A stretch of 64,000 bases of DNA. Origin: Loripinus fragilis (taxonomy: Eukaryota > Mollusca > Bivalvia > Lucinida > Lucinidae). The translations under genes were made by a program, and so were the position numbers. The DNA lies in NCBI GenBank assembly GCA_964019695.1, contig OZ026522.1, positions 21,444,477 to 21,508,476 on the forward strand. The letters are read 5' to 3'. Shown here in pieces: positions 1-11,206 of the stretch; within the stretch, counting starts at the first letter, position 1, and the number at the start of each line of letters is the position of its first letter. Below the pieces are notes generated by a model. It was not told where the DNA came from and ran no database searches. It saw nothing but the letters and a program-made list of their open reading frames with translations.

Positions 1-27
1 ATTGTTTTAAGGACTGGAGCCAGTCTA
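1..27 (+). repeat. right terminus of the GACTGG palindromic element family
   Basis: ATTGTTTTAAGGACTGGAGC matches the right end of the complete palindromic copies at 23111-23309 and 45452-45606. The rest of the copy lies before the window. Confidence 0.7.
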
Positions 28-256
28 CCGACCAGAAAAAGAGAATTAAAAGATATCTGACCTAGTCACCTTACTTGTTACTTTACTTTTCAAATAGAGA
101 ATAACAAATGTCCTGATCAGACTGAGCGGATGCGCAGGCTGGTCTGCGCCTTTGATGGTCAAAAGCAACAGAGCCTGGGTTCCTCGCATATTAAAAGGCC
201 CATACGACGTTGAAGCCCAGGCTCCGTGACCTCAGTCGGGCTATATGCCTGATTTG

Positions 257-267
257 TATTTATTTAG

Positions 268-326
<59 letters not shown>

Positions 327-329
327 TTA
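257..329. repeat. simple repeat (ATTT)n
   Basis: About 18 copies of TTTA with one or two interruptions at the left edge. Confidence 0.97.
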
Positions 330-1690
330 AATATTTAAAGTGGTGTACACTTTAGCTGAAATAGCCATTCTTCCAAGTGGCCCTCTATAGATTATAATTT
401 CACTGCACTGAGCAACGAAGGCGCTGACCATAATGCTGATATGCGCTGTTGTGATAAGTATGATGGCATTACAACTATGCAACTAGCAATTTTGCATTAT
501 ACATGAAACATCGCAAGATAAGCTGTCAGAGGCATAAAATAGACAGTCTATTATTGTCATCCAGGCGCATGACCTGAAAAGTTGTTGATTTCTATATGCT
601 CATTTCTTTGAATAAATGAAAGTGGTAAAAAAAGATTATGGTGAAAAACTCATTTATTGAAAAGACATATGTCGTAGGTACACATTGGAATGGCCTCATA
701 GAGGAAATTTCAATGTGTACCTTCAACAGTTGTTACTGTAAATAAGGAAGAAACACATTTGGAAATTTACATTTTTCAAGCATCATGTCCATTGTCTTTT
801 CCTTTTTTAAACATCCCAAACTGCCAATCAATATTAAAATCCTGTCACTCTACTGCAATTTGTTTATATTTGCATGACAGCTATATCTCCAACTTCGAAT
901 TCATGAACTACCTCTTTGCTAACCTGCTAGTTGCATGGTTGTAATAAAGTTTTCTCGTGGTACGGCCCAATTAATGCAAATAGACAGAGTTTTGCGTCTT
1001 ATTAATGAGAAAACGATGAATCAACCCAGACTGCGTGATTTGGCAGATCAATTCATATCAAATGCCATGTGTCAATAGCGAAACAAATACTTCTTTCTAT
1101 TCCGTTGCCATGGTAATTTTAATAGCAGGAACCAACGCCTATAGTGGAAAGCGAACGCGACCAATTCAGCATTTGTTGTCATATCATTGTCTTGATGAGG
1201 TCGAATTTGAAACAATATTAACTGAAGCGATGTCACGCAAAATGGGTTATTGTCATTGAGTGCGATGGTTATGCGTTGGTTCTTTGCATCACTTATGGTC
1301 ATGGGAAATTATGTGTATACTAAACCATGGTATGGTGTGGTACCATGGAGTGGAGTCACGGTTTTGCGTGTGTTTTGAGTCGCGTTCGAAGTCAGATAAT
1401 GACTTTAATATGACTCTGGGCAGCGATAAGCATCATCTTTACTTAAATGGAAAATCATAATTATAGCATACAGTATTTTTTTAATGTTTGAAAGATATGT
1501 TTAAACAGAGAAAAATCATCGCGGAAACATTTCATCACCCCAAAAGCAAATTGTCCACTCGTCTTGGAATCAGTGGGGAGTCGGGGTGATCATCAGGGGA
1601 ATGTCCACCTCAGTGTTGTTTAACGTTTGATAAATGGTTTGGATCTGGGTCGTGCAAAAACAACTTAAGGGCCATATCTATCATAATAAG
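330..1690. other. no gene seen; small palindrome at 676-722
   Basis: Only short spurious reading frames. The palindrome AGGTACACATTGGAATGGCC / GGAAATTTCAATGTGTACCT at 676-722 resembles the one at 20847-20880 (CATTGGAATTGCCT / AGGCAATTCCAATG), so both probably belong to one hairpin family. Confidence 0.6.
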
Positions 1691-1698
1691 AAAGCATG

Positions 1699-2466
1699 TC
1701 TTCGTTACAGCTGGTGATTGGGACTGTGTGGCGGCGGTAGAACGTCTCCCTGCCCTTCTCTATAATGTAGATTTTATTTTCTTGTCCTTTGCGATAATGG
1801 GCTTCATTTTGGAACTTTGAAACTACATTGGTATTAGAGGGTCACTGATGAAGCCTAAATGGCCGAAACTAACATGTCTGGCCCAGAAAATATGCACACT
1901 CTAGTTTCAGTTCTTTGGTGCATTCTTTGCTTCCAAAAGATATCCTTTTAAGGACATATTTGACTTCATTACAGCTGGTGACTGGGACTGTGTGTCTACA
2001 ATAGAATGTCTCAGTGCCCTTCACTATAGTGCAGATTTTATTGTTTTGTCCTTTGGGATCATGGGTTTCACTGTGGAACTTTGAAACTATTTGAGGGTCA
2101 CTGATGAGGCCTAAATGGTCGAAACTACATGTAGCTAGTCTGCACACTCTAGTTTCAGTTCTTTGGTGCATTTTTTGCTTCCAAAGGATATCCTTTTAAG
2201 AACATATTTTACTTCACTACAGCTGGTGACTGGGACTGTGTGGCGGCGGTAGAACGTCTCAATGCCCTTCACTATAGTGTAGAGTTTATTTTCTTGTCCT
2301 TTGGAATCATGAATTTCATTGTGGGACTTTGAAACTATTAGAGGGTCACTGATGAGGCCTAAATAGTCGAAACTAGCTAGTCTGGCCCAGAAAATATGCA
2401 ACTCTAGTTTCAGTTCTTTGTTGCATTTTGCTTCCAAAGGATACCCTTTTAAGAACATATTTCAAC
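1699..2466 (-). repeat. tandem repeat, three diverged units of 248-264 bp
   Basis: The phrase ACAGCTGGTGAYTGGGACTG recurs at 1707, 1971 and 2219, and each unit ends with a CTTCCAAARGATATCC-like run. The minus strand stays open across units (for example VKGTETFYCRHTVPVTSC and VKGIETFYRRHTVPVTSC). The similarity follows the DNA rather than a protein, and no domain is recognised. I read it as a duplicated interspersed repeat, not a gene. Confidence 0.75.
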
Positions 2467-2967
2467 TCCAATGAACCACTCAAACAGTTCAATCTGAGGA
2501 TACATTCCACTCCACTCCATGCATTGCTACAAATAAAATAGCTATTGCCTACAAGACTGAGTGGCTAATTTTAGTGCCAAACCCTTCACCTAATCTTGGC
2601 AGTTATGAACTTAGCTGCTCAGATATGGATATTAGGCATATTTAAAGACTGATTCACTGGTCTGACAAGCACCCAACACTGCCAATTCCAATTCCATTTT
2701 AGCCGGCACACAGAAAGTTTTGAACGTTTGCACTTAAAGAATAGTCGATAAGCGAAGCCCGAGATGAGCATGTGCATCCAAACAGTCTTGGCTCGGACCA
2801 GCAAAAGCTGAAAGACGATGAAGGGTAAAAATAGCTCTATAACCGGTTCCGTTTACAAAAATTATGAGCCAGCACGTGGGATTTGGGTGGACGACGAAAT
2901 CTTAATGTGAGGTTCGCCAGAGCCTTCGCTGCTCACATCATGTAGTTGAAGACTCAGGCCAAAGGGG

Positions 2968-3544
2968 TAGGTGCATTAAGGGGCTATTTTGGCCCCCTCT
3001 AGAGTCAAAAACTGAAAATTGCTTTTCACCAATTTCTTCGAATTCGTTTAGTAGAAGAATATCCCAAGTGTAGTATCCTGGCTTTTATTTTACTTTAACT
3101 GTTGCTATGGTAATAAAAATGGCGGACGAAATAGGCTTAAAATAGAGAAATTGCCATTTTAGGCCAAATTCAAGGCCTTTGGAGACCGGTTTTTAAGAAT
3201 TAGATATCAGCACAAGCGAATACCAAAAAAAAAACTTTGAATATATTCTGTGCCGTGGAAATTCTCATCATCTGTTAAAAGATATTTTTGGTATTTGCTT
3301 GTGCTCTATATCAATTCCTCTGTTACATGTCTCAAATTTGCTCCAAAATGGTCAATTTCCTATTTTCAGCCTATTTTGGTGGCCATTTTTGTTACCATAG
3401 CAACGGTAAAAGTCAAAGTAATTTGAGAATTTTACACTTTGGTTACTGTTCTAATAAACTAATAAGAACAAAATGGTGAAAACATTTTTTATATTTTAGC
3501 CTCAAAGGGGGGGGGGGGGTCAAAAAAGCCCCTTAATGCACGTA
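2968..3544. mobile_element. palindromic (fold-back) non-autonomous element, 0.58 kb
   Basis: Termini TAGGTGCATTAAGGGGCT and AGCCCCTTAATGCACGTA are inverted. Inverted similarity continues inward through ATGGTAATAAAAATGGCGG / GGCCATTTTTGTTACCAT to GCACAAGCGAATACCAAAAA / TTTTTGGTATTTGCTTGTGC, leaving a spacer of about 50 bp. It has no coding capacity. The C/G-rich run at 3508-3519 lies in the right arm. Confidence 0.8.
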
Positions 3545-3668
3545 GCTATTTAGACCTCTAGCTCTATAGGATATGCCAGCATGGGCGGTAAACCTATTGT
3601 ATTCAGGAAACCCCTAAACAAGTACTTTAACTCTGGTGGCTTTGTACCAGAGTTATACTGGCTACAAG

Positions 3669-4220
3669 GAGTGTAGGACAAAAGCCCACTAGGACAAAAG
3701 CCCACTTATATGCATTAAACAGGTATATGTTTGAACTGATGGACAAACGGACAGAAAGACCTAAGATGAAGAATCTGCCTTCTTCTCAAATCTGTTTCAA
3801 ACATCTCTTTTTGTTTGGCACCTCTCATAAAAGTGCGTGCTAATTGTTACTACCAGATCAAAGGTCATTTGAATTGATTAGACATATGTTTTCCAATTAT
3901 AATAGATTGTTTGACCCAAACTGTTAATTGATTTTCTTCAAATATCGATGGCTTTAACACCAAATTTAGTTGTTTGTCACAATATACAGGCGAAATAATA
4001 ATGTCAATGAAAGAACACTGCAGGTGTGACTTACCCTGAAGGAGCAGTCTGATCAGGGTTAACAGTTTTAAAAAAAGACATAAACCTTATATTTTTGTTA
4101 AAAAAGTGGGCTTTTGTCCACCCTGCCAAATTAAGCAGTGGACTTTCGTCCAGTGGGATATTGTCCAGTGGGCTTTTGTCCTAGTGGGCTTTTGTCCCAG
4201 TGGGCTTTTGTCCGTTCCCC
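3669..4220. mobile_element. non-autonomous element with tandem-reiterated termini and 9-bp target duplication
   Basis: The exact 9-mer GGCTACAAG flanks the element at 3660-3668 and 4221-4229. The left end reads GAGTGTAGGACAAAAGCCCA followed by a second AGGACAAAAGCCCACT. The right end (about 4106-4213) carries six reiterations of GTGGGCTTTTGTCC, the inverse of the left motif. The interior has no coding frame. Left terminus and design match the element at 5583-6330. A 9-bp duplication is typical of Mutator-like transposons (family knowledge), but no transposase is present, so the superfamily is uncertain. Confidence 0.75.
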
Positions 4221-4221
4221 G

Positions 4222-4283
4222 GCTACAAGTATATGATATAACACATTGATGAAAAATTGTTTAAAGGACTGGAGCGAGTCTAA
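4222..4283 (+). repeat. arm of the GACTGG palindromic family, interrupted by the 3669-4220 element
   Basis: GGCTACAAGTATATGATATA through TTGTTTAAAGGACTGGAGCG matches the right arm of the copies at 23 kb and 45 kb. The preceding ACTGGCTACAAG (3657-3668) is its continuation on the other side of the insertion. Confidence 0.7.
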
Positions 4284-4364
4284 TCTAAATGTAAATTCTA
4301 AAGCATTCCTGTGAAGGTTGGTCACTAAGGTTCGTTGATTTCATTTCGACAAATAAAATTCGGT

Positions 4365-4665
4365 AAAGTGTCTGGCTACAGATGCGTGTCTGACTGCAGA
4401 TCCAGGGGTCGCGAGTTCGATCCCGGCCCGGTCCCATACTTTCGTGGAGATTGATCATGAAATAATTTCTACGGTCATTCGCCTCCCTTCCGCTGATTCA
4501 TTCAAGAAGGGTTGTTGTCAGTTACAAGCGAAAGTATGTGCACAAATTACTGGTTAACCGCTTGTTCAAGCTTGCCCAGGAAAAAGTGTGATTAGGTGAA
4601 CTGACCGTCCCGCAATGACCATAGCTGTTGACTTGGGACGTAAAGCAACAGAAACAAACAAATAA
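4365..4665 (+). mobile_element. tRNA-derived SINE (family B)
   Basis: The head has a B-box-like GAGTTCGATCCC at about 4407. An unrelated body follows and ends GGGACGTAAAGCAACAGAAACAAACAAATAAAA, the GACGTAAAG-plus-AAAC-rich tail also seen in the SINE family of 60913-61116. A-box match is weak. Likely inactive. Confidence 0.6.
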
Positions 4666-5139
4666 AATGAATTGGATGTTCATGATGATGGCCAGTGTGA
4701 TCGTCACGGCCACTGTATTTCGCCCAGACCTAGTAACATAATACATTGACATTATACCGTCCTTTTCAAATTATAATATTCACTTTTCATAAACATAAGG
4801 TCACAACATTTGTAGTATGTATAGATGGTCATTGAGGCAGTACGGGCCATTTCAGAGACTGGCATTTCGGTCTATTAAAAAGAAAGATGACTGGTTGCTT
4901 TTACAACCAACCAGTCGACTTCCAACCATTATGCATTGCTGATGCATGTATTTCGAGTGAAATTTGCGGACCTTAAACGAGTGGTGTGTTCATTCAGTTC
5001 TGCACATAATTAAATTACGGGTCGACTTTGTTGCACGCGAACAACAAAGACGCAGACCAGCATTGGCGCAGTCTGATCAGCGTCTTTGTTAATCGCCCCC
5101 AAGAAAGTGTATTAGCTTAGCTTGCTACTATTCTCTACC

Positions 5140-5522
5140 AGGGACGGATCCAGGATTTCTGGAAAAGTGGTTCTGTATAAAAGTATGGAAGGTTCGGGGC
5201 ATTTGCAAAATTCAAACTAAATAAATGGCCCACATTATGATTTAATACGGCCAAGCATAGATACTGGCGAGCAACAGCCAGAGCTCCTTTCTCAAAGCAT
5301 ACGTGTGCGTTCTAATATGCCAGAGGCGGGGCCGCGCTGCGCCGTCATCACAACCGAAAATCGAATCGAATTTGCTGATTTTATTCCATGAAAACGAAAT
5401 TATTTTATTCTATATAAATGAACTGAAACCAAATTCTTTCAATTTCATGGGATATTTAAAAACGGGGGACGGGGAGGTGGGCTCAAACGAACCCCCTGAC
5501 CCCATCTGGGTCCGTCACTGCT
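5140..5522. repeat. ggatcc-type non-autonomous repeat (copy 1)
   Basis: Left edge CCAGGGACGGATCCAGGATT and right edge ACCCCATCTGGGTCCGTCAC are rough inverted partners. Related copies recur at 17395-17470, 21590-21760, 36190-36490, 37495-37720 and 49730-50020. No coding capacity. Confidence 0.5.
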
Positions 5523-5582
5523 ACTTGTGCTCTACAGTACCTGTTCGCAAGGTTTTCTCACGACAAATAGATCACATTCTGG

Positions 5583-6330
5583 GAATGTAGGACATTTCGG
5601 CCACGGACATTTCGGCCTAGGACGTTTCGGCCCGGACATTTCGGCCACGGACGTTTCGGCCACGGAAAATGCCAAAGGTGGACGTTTCGGCCAAAACCAT
5701 AAATTGTGGGTTGGGGGTGTGTGCATGCATATATGTGTGATGCATTTCTTAGGAAATATTTGACTGAATAATATTATACTATACATTGTATTTCTCCCAA
5801 ATTTTTATCAGTTATTAAACTGCATGTATTTACAAGCAGAGATGAAAACAGTATGGATCCTGATCAGGTAGAGAGCTGGCTGATCTGGATCTGCATGTTT
5901 GACGAAAAAAGATTAACCCAGGTTCAGCATGAAAGTAGTTAACATTCATCAATTGTTATGTACAGTAGATTCAAAGATACACAAGAATTGTTGTAAACAA
6001 AAATATAAACTAATTCAGGTAATGGGTACTTTATACAGGTATATTACTTCTGTATAATATACACCATAATTTACCTGTTTCTGTGAAAATAGCATACTTA
6101 CATTATCATGCATCTTTGAATCAACTGTAAGTATTCACATGCATATTTGATTTCAAAAGATTATGAAATGCATCACACATTTATGCATGCACACATAGCA
6201 AACCCAAAATGTATGGTTTTGGCCGAAACGTCCACCTTAGGCATTTTCCGTGACCGAAACGTCCGTGGCCGAAATGTCCAGGCCGAAACGTCCTAGGCCG
6301 AAATGTCCATGGCCGAAAAGGCTGAGCACC
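5583..6330. mobile_element. non-autonomous element with GGACATTTCGGCC reiterated termini and 8-bp target duplication
   Basis: CATTCTGG flanks it at 5575-5582 and 6331-6338. The left end is GAATGTAGGACATTTCGGCC followed by further GGACRTTTCGGCC units; the right end carries the same units inverted (GGCCGAAAYGTCC). Arms also share ATGCATCACACAT/ATGTGTGATGCAT. The interior has GGATCCTGATCAGG but no coding frame. The left terminus GAATGTAGGACA equals GAGTGTAGGACA of the neighbouring 3669-4220 element except for one base. Confidence 0.75.
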
Positions 6331-6674
6331 CATTCTGGTTACCCGGTTTGCTGCACATTCCTGTTAGCGCAGCCATGCGGGCGCTTATTGGTACGGGTAC
6401 GGTAATTACAGTACTCCCAAAGGGTTTTTCTGTGTATTCCGTTCGTCTTCTGGCGCGACAAAACAATATAACAAGAAAGGATGACCTTGGATGGTCCAGA
6501 TGGCGCGTCAGTCGACAAGACTTCAAGACCTTCAGACAAAGCGTGCCACTCAAGCAGGCCAGCCATTGAGCCATCTGTTATGTGAAAATCCCATTGTTAC
6601 TAGGCACACGGCTACTCATATCCAAAAACATAACCTTATGGTATTTTAGCAAGTATGTGATATTAAATGTCTTT

Positions 6675-6860
6675 CTTTGATTTGATTCTTTATGTCCCAT
6701 CAATAATATTTCAGTTATAAAGGGATGGGTCTTCCTGGGTAGAACCAGTATTTAGTTAGGATTAATGTTCTTGCTCAAAGACACAACGCAGTGATGCCGG
6801 TGAGGCTCAAACCCGCGAGTCTCGAGTCAAGCACTCTACCACTGAGCCACTGCGCTCCCA
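6675..6860 (-). mobile_element. tRNA-derived SINE (family A)
   Basis: Read on the minus strand: GGGAGCGCAGTGGCTCAGTG (A-box region) then a degenerate B box, then the family body CTGGTT.. to the GACATAAAGAATC tail. Same family as 31256-31440, 40033-40241, 42265-42467 and 60913-61116. Confidence 0.8.
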
Positions 6861-7145
6861 TATGATAATAAAACATCATTTTGAAATCCCTGTGTAAGCT
6901 AGTTGAGCAATGATTGTTATAAACGCATTTCCCAACAATAATGCTTTTGACGCGTGTAGTCGTCTCGGAAATTATTTCGGTTAACCCTTTCAACTTTTTA
7001 AAGAGGATTATTTTGGCAAACAGCGAAGACGCAGATGAAATGAAGCCAAACATTTCCTTTATTTCTAATATATATACTGTTACTTGTACAAAACACATAC
7101 GGCTAGTGTCCTTTTAATGGGACATAGACAAACAGTGCAGGGCCA

Positions 7146-7176
7146 GATCAGACGCCGCATGACGCGGCGTCTGATC
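7146..7176. repeat. perfect palindrome GATCAGACGCCGC-atgac-GCGGCGTCTGATC
   Basis: A 13-bp perfect stem with a 5-nt loop. The TCTGATC motif recurs in many repeats of the window. Confidence 0.8.
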
Positions 7177-7295
7177 ATGGTCTCCTCTAATCGTCTTTAA
7201 GAAGTTCAATTAAAACTTTTTTAGAAAGAAACGAAAAAGGTATCTCTGCCACCCTTAAAGTTAGAAATACGCTCGCCAAATTGATAAAGATGGGA

Positions 7296-8597
7296 AATAT
7301 ATACTATTGCCATAAAGTTAAGCATATTTTTATACGATCCCCATTTTCGAAGTAATGAAAAATAATTTTAGTTTTGGGTTTTATTCGACATGTACACTTG
7401 TATTTTGGCTACAAAACTTTTTGGATAAGTTCGTTTAGTTTCATTCACTACTGTCCATGAACGGGAAGATTAGGACACAGCACTGTCCAGGAGTTGATAA
7501 GCAAGAATGAATTTCTTTTGCTGTTGAGTCATGAAATAGCCTTAAAACGCGTATGTTGGATAAATCTACAAAGAAGAAAGAGGACAGAATGTGAAAAATT
7601 GTCATTAGGAATGCTGGCATGAAACAAGATCACATTGCAAGGGTATTTAACGTGTCCCAGAGTGTTGTAAGCAGACCCTTGAAAGAACATAGAGAGAGTG
7701 TCAGTATTAGAAAAAGGAAACGATCAACATTGACTCTTGAGTGTAAGGAATTGTTACTGAAGCATTATGGTACGTGGTGCATTATCTGACGACCACCTGA
7801 TACAGTTAGAGGTGGTTGCTGGGACTTTGAACGCTCAAAAGTACCAGGACGAAATCCTGGAATCTGGGGTTAGGTCACCCTTGGACTCGCCAGATGGTCA
7901 GAACATGGTGCTCCGAGATGACATTGCAAGACCTCACTGTACTCGCATCATCGAGGAATTCAAAAATCAACAGAACATCGCTAGTCTTCCATGGTCAAGC
8001 CGGTTGCCGGACTTAAACCCTATCTAACACGTGTGGGACAAGATCGGCTGAAGTGTTAGAAACCGAAAACCAGCCGTATCAAAATCATTGTGAATTTCGC
8101 TAGATTCTACTGCATGAGTGGGACAGGATTTCATGTCTTTAACGCATGCACCCAGTGATTTTAATGATGAAAATGTGCCAAGTTGTTATTCGACAGTGTG
8201 AAGGCTATACATAACGTAAACCGGAAGTAGCGGATTATTGTGAGCCATTTCGTGATTTTTTGCACCAGATCCTAAAAGTGTATGCTCCAAAGAGTAAGTT
8301 TAGAAGAAATTACAACTATCGCGGCCTTATTGTAAAAGTTTTGCTGACTTTTGGCCTCCATAATGTTTTCATTGAATTTTGTAAAAAATATTGGTAATTT
8401 TTGTAAGGTGTTTGCGGCCTATAAACAAGTCAGAGATTCCACGGCTTTTCTTTATCAAATCGCTGGTATTCTGCTTTTGTTGTCTACCACAATACATTTT
8501 TGGTATCTCTCAAAAGTTTCATTTCTTACCGTTTCTAAAACCCAAGTGGTGTTATCAAATGGAATATGCTTAACTTTATGGCAATAGTATATATAGG
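7296..8597. mobile_element. Tc1/mariner-type DNA transposon, degenerate, about 1.3 kb
   Basis: Terminal inverted repeats TATACTATTGCCATAAAGTT (about 7300) and AACTTTATGGCAATAGTATA (about 8572) bracket a broken transposase gene on the plus strand. Overall size is normal for the superfamily. Inverted similarity continues less clearly inward. The TIR-flanked structure plus the transposase remnant makes the call firm; the exact outer edges are not. Confidence 0.8.
7598..8090 (+). pseudogene. broken Tc1-type transposase
   Basis: The N-terminal frame (7598-7770) reads a helix-turn-helix segment, MKQDHIARVFNVSQSVVSR, followed by a basic KRKR stretch. It then shifts to a second frame (7767-8027) carrying the catalytic core LNAQKYQDEIL..LRDDIARPH..LPWSSRLPDLNPI. 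The first catalytic Asp region is missing, so an internal deletion lies near 7770. The third acidic residue, expected as NPIEH, is replaced by a stop (NPI*H). A further stop follows at about 8048. The gene is dead. Confidence 0.85.
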
Positions 8598-8897
8598 TTA
8601 AATTATTAAACGTGCAGAGATTAGTAGTCGTGTGCACTTGCCGAACAAAAACTCTGCTACATCGTAGATTAAATCTTTGACATGGAAATTCTGAGCTCTA
8701 ATTCTGAACAGTTTCACTCATCTAAAATGCTAAGCAATTCCCATGGGTAGACATGTTGTATTTATCTCAACTTGGCGGCTGCAGATATCAATTACCGCAT
8801 TTATTCTAATTACATGTATCTGACCAAACAATAACCAATCGGATGCTGTACGTATTAGGGTAAATTACGCACATGCGTAAGGAAGATCGTAAACATG

Positions 8898-9139
8898 CAT
8901 GGGTGAAAGTTCAAAATTTCCAAAATTCCTTATTTTTTTAATCAAATCTTAAAACTTGTAGTATGCCAACAAATATCACCAATTTCACGTTTAAATGATC
9001 AATTGTCTAAAGATAAACTGAATAAAGATCAACGAACCTATTAGAATCTGCTTTATTCATGATTTTGAGGCCGACTTTCTATGGAAAGTCGGCCTCAAAA
9101 TCCTGAATTCAGGAATAATCCTGAAAACTTTCACCCATG
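8898..9139. mobile_element. MITE with CATGGGTGAAAGTT termini
   Basis: Inverted ends CATGGGTGAAAGTTC and AAACTTTCACCCATG. The interior shares CTTGYAGTATGC and the AATTCAGGAATRATYCTGAA end region with 12290-12475 (partial), 25180-25275 (partial) and 60815-61267. It contains the perfect hairpin at 9061-9102. Confidence 0.75.
9061..9102. repeat. perfect 19-bp hairpin with 4-nt loop
   Basis: GATTTTGAGGCCGACTTTC-TATG-inverse. Within the MITE at 8898-9139. A diverged equivalent with GAGGCTGAATTTC and AAGTCAGCCTC is at 25198-25230. Confidence 0.95.
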
Positions 9140-9964
9140 AACAGGTAAGGGAGACATACTTTTCCCAAACTATTATGGACTGCTTTTAAAGGAAGAGTTC
9201 GCTCCCGGAGAATAGATAATTCTTTCCGTTGAGAGTTGTCCTCATTTTGAAAAGGGGCGGAATTGAAAAGAATTGCTACGAGTCCTAAGGGACAGGGTCG
9301 AACAGAATCGCTACGCGCCCAAGGCAATATGCTTAAAACTATTATTACGGTCTTGCTATGTCCCTGCGATTAACCGACTATTATCTGTTTTTAAAGTGGT
9401 GTACGCCGTTATATATAAGTTCATTTGGATTTTAAAAGTGGTCGCCTTTTGGACATACACTGTATTTGTCCACGAATTGGAACCATATTCTCAGCCGCAC
9501 ACGGAAGGCTCGTGCCCAATGTCTATTTTTGAAATAGAAACAAATCATGACTATTTATCACATATCGTGACCCTAAAGTCCTGCATACAGCTGCATTTTG
9601 GCATTTAGATCGGTTTCCAGACATGTTCAAACGCCATTCCAGTTAGACTATTCATCTTTTGCCGGGATCCTTAATTAAGAAGGACACCATTTGAAGTGCA
9701 TGATCAGCAGAACAAGGATGCGTATGCCGGTCAATGTTTGAAGACGCCCACAGTTTCGCCCATCACATTTAACGTCGAGATCACCAGGGACAAAACTGTA
9801 AGTATAGAGCCAATGCAACAAAATGTTCCTGCTATATAATACAGGAGGTTTAGCCAGCAAGGTCGTTTTGCCAATGCGGGTGCCAATTATATATAGGAAG
9901 CTGGCCAATTTTTGTATAAGGCACCAGCTCAAGAATTTGGTACTCATCAGATATATGTGTAATC

Positions 9965-10300
9965 CCATACACGGAGAATACTAGGTGAGCAAGTTTACCA
10001 GGCAAGGCTTTGGGAACGCTTGTTGACATCACAAGGCTTGTCGAGACATAGAGAATACTAGGTGAGTGTCTTTTGATGTCAATTTTACAAGGCAAGGCTT
10101 TGAGAACGCTTGTTGACATCACAAGACTTGCCGAGATATAGAGAATACTAGGTGAGTGTCTTTTGATATCAAGTTTACCAGGCAAGGCTTTGAGAACGTT
10201 TGTTGACATCGCGAGGCTAACCAAGATATAGAGAATACTAGGCGAGTGTCTTTTGATGTCAAGCTTACCAGGCAAGGCTTTGAGAACGCTTGTTCTACCA
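9965..10300 (-). repeat. tandem repeat, 90-bp unit, about 3.7 copies
   Basis: TGAGAACGYT recurs at 10101 and 10191, exactly 90 bp apart, with further units on each side. Because 90 is a multiple of 3 the minus strand stays open and encodes a 30-residue repeat (LKALPGKLDIKRHSPSILYI type). There is no domain, no conserved start, and no splice context that supports a gene. Confidence 0.85.
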
Positions 10301-10587
10301 GGCCGGTCTGTCTGAATATTTTAGGAAAACTGAACACGGTCCATATACATAGGAGATAATATTTTCTGAGGAAACTGAAGAAAACAGTTCATAAAAGTTC
10401 ATCAAGCCCTAGTCAGTAATTATTTGAGTCCCATCAAACCGCGTAAACTCGGACTAGCCATGCTCTGAATGGCAAGTCCGTGACATTTCCTCAAAAATAT
10501 CAATTTCCCTGACATAGCATGCCCTTCCTTGGCTTTAACACTCAGTCCTTGACATTTCCCTGACATCTCTGGAACTTATTTACAAAT

Positions 10588-10824
10588 GAGCCGCGACATG
10601 AGATTTCCAACAATGTGGTATGTGCGACCAACAAAGCCTCAGACCAGCCTGCGCATACGCGAAGTCTGATCAGAGCCTTTGCTAGTCGCTTGAATATTCT
10701 ACGAGTGTTAATCTACCTACTGAACAGCATTTTGAGATTCTAAGCTGAAAATGAGGCTGTACAGGCTCGTCTGAGTCTACACTAGTCAAAATGCCACATT
10801 TTTGGGAATAACATGTCGCGGCTC
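10588..10824. mobile_element. GAGCCGCGACATG MITE, copy 1
   Basis: Ends GAGCCGCGACATGAGATTTC and ACATGTCGCGGCTC are inverted. The interior has the AGACCAGCCTGCGCATACGC and TCTGATCAGAGCCTTTGCTA motifs. Other copies: 15009-15208, 25330-25543, 26192-26428, 32738-32891. The translated plus strand gives the NEPRHDISNNVVCATSKGSD-type peptide often mis-annotated as protein. Confidence 0.85.
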
Positions 10825-11126
10825 AAATGTACCGAGCAGCCAAGCAATTACATGCTTTTCCTAGTCCCTTCTGAAACTAATTAAGACATGTTAGGGCAAT
10901 TATTGCTGATAACACTCCATCAGTTTGTTTAGGCAACTGATCAATCGTGAACCAGAAATTATGGCTACAGCTTATTCCTTGCTCGATAACTAACCAATTT
11001 ATACTCATGTATGCTCAACTTCGAGATCGACAGGTCCATACTGTGTCTCTATGAGCAAAACACATTACCCCGACTGCTGGTGTAAACATTGACCCATACG
11101 ATTTCAAAGAAATCAGTGGTCAGATT

Positions 11127-11206
11127 GTTGTTTTGTTTGTTTGATTTGAATCCGCGGCCTTCGGTCTCGAGTCAAGCACTCTATCACTGAGCCACCGCGC
11201 TCCCCC
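11127..11206 (-). mobile_element. internally deleted SINE (family A): tRNA head joined to tail
   Basis: On the minus strand the head GGGAGCGCGGTGGCTCAGTG to the CCGCGG B-box region is followed at once by the AAATCAAACAAACAAAAC tail. The whole 100+ bp body is absent. Confidence 0.75.

Noticed and set aside
9061..9102. microRNA precursor
   Set aside because: The stem is perfect, only 19 bp and has a 4-nt loop, and the hairpin lies within a MITE; the same objections apply to 17322-17372 and 44415-44484.
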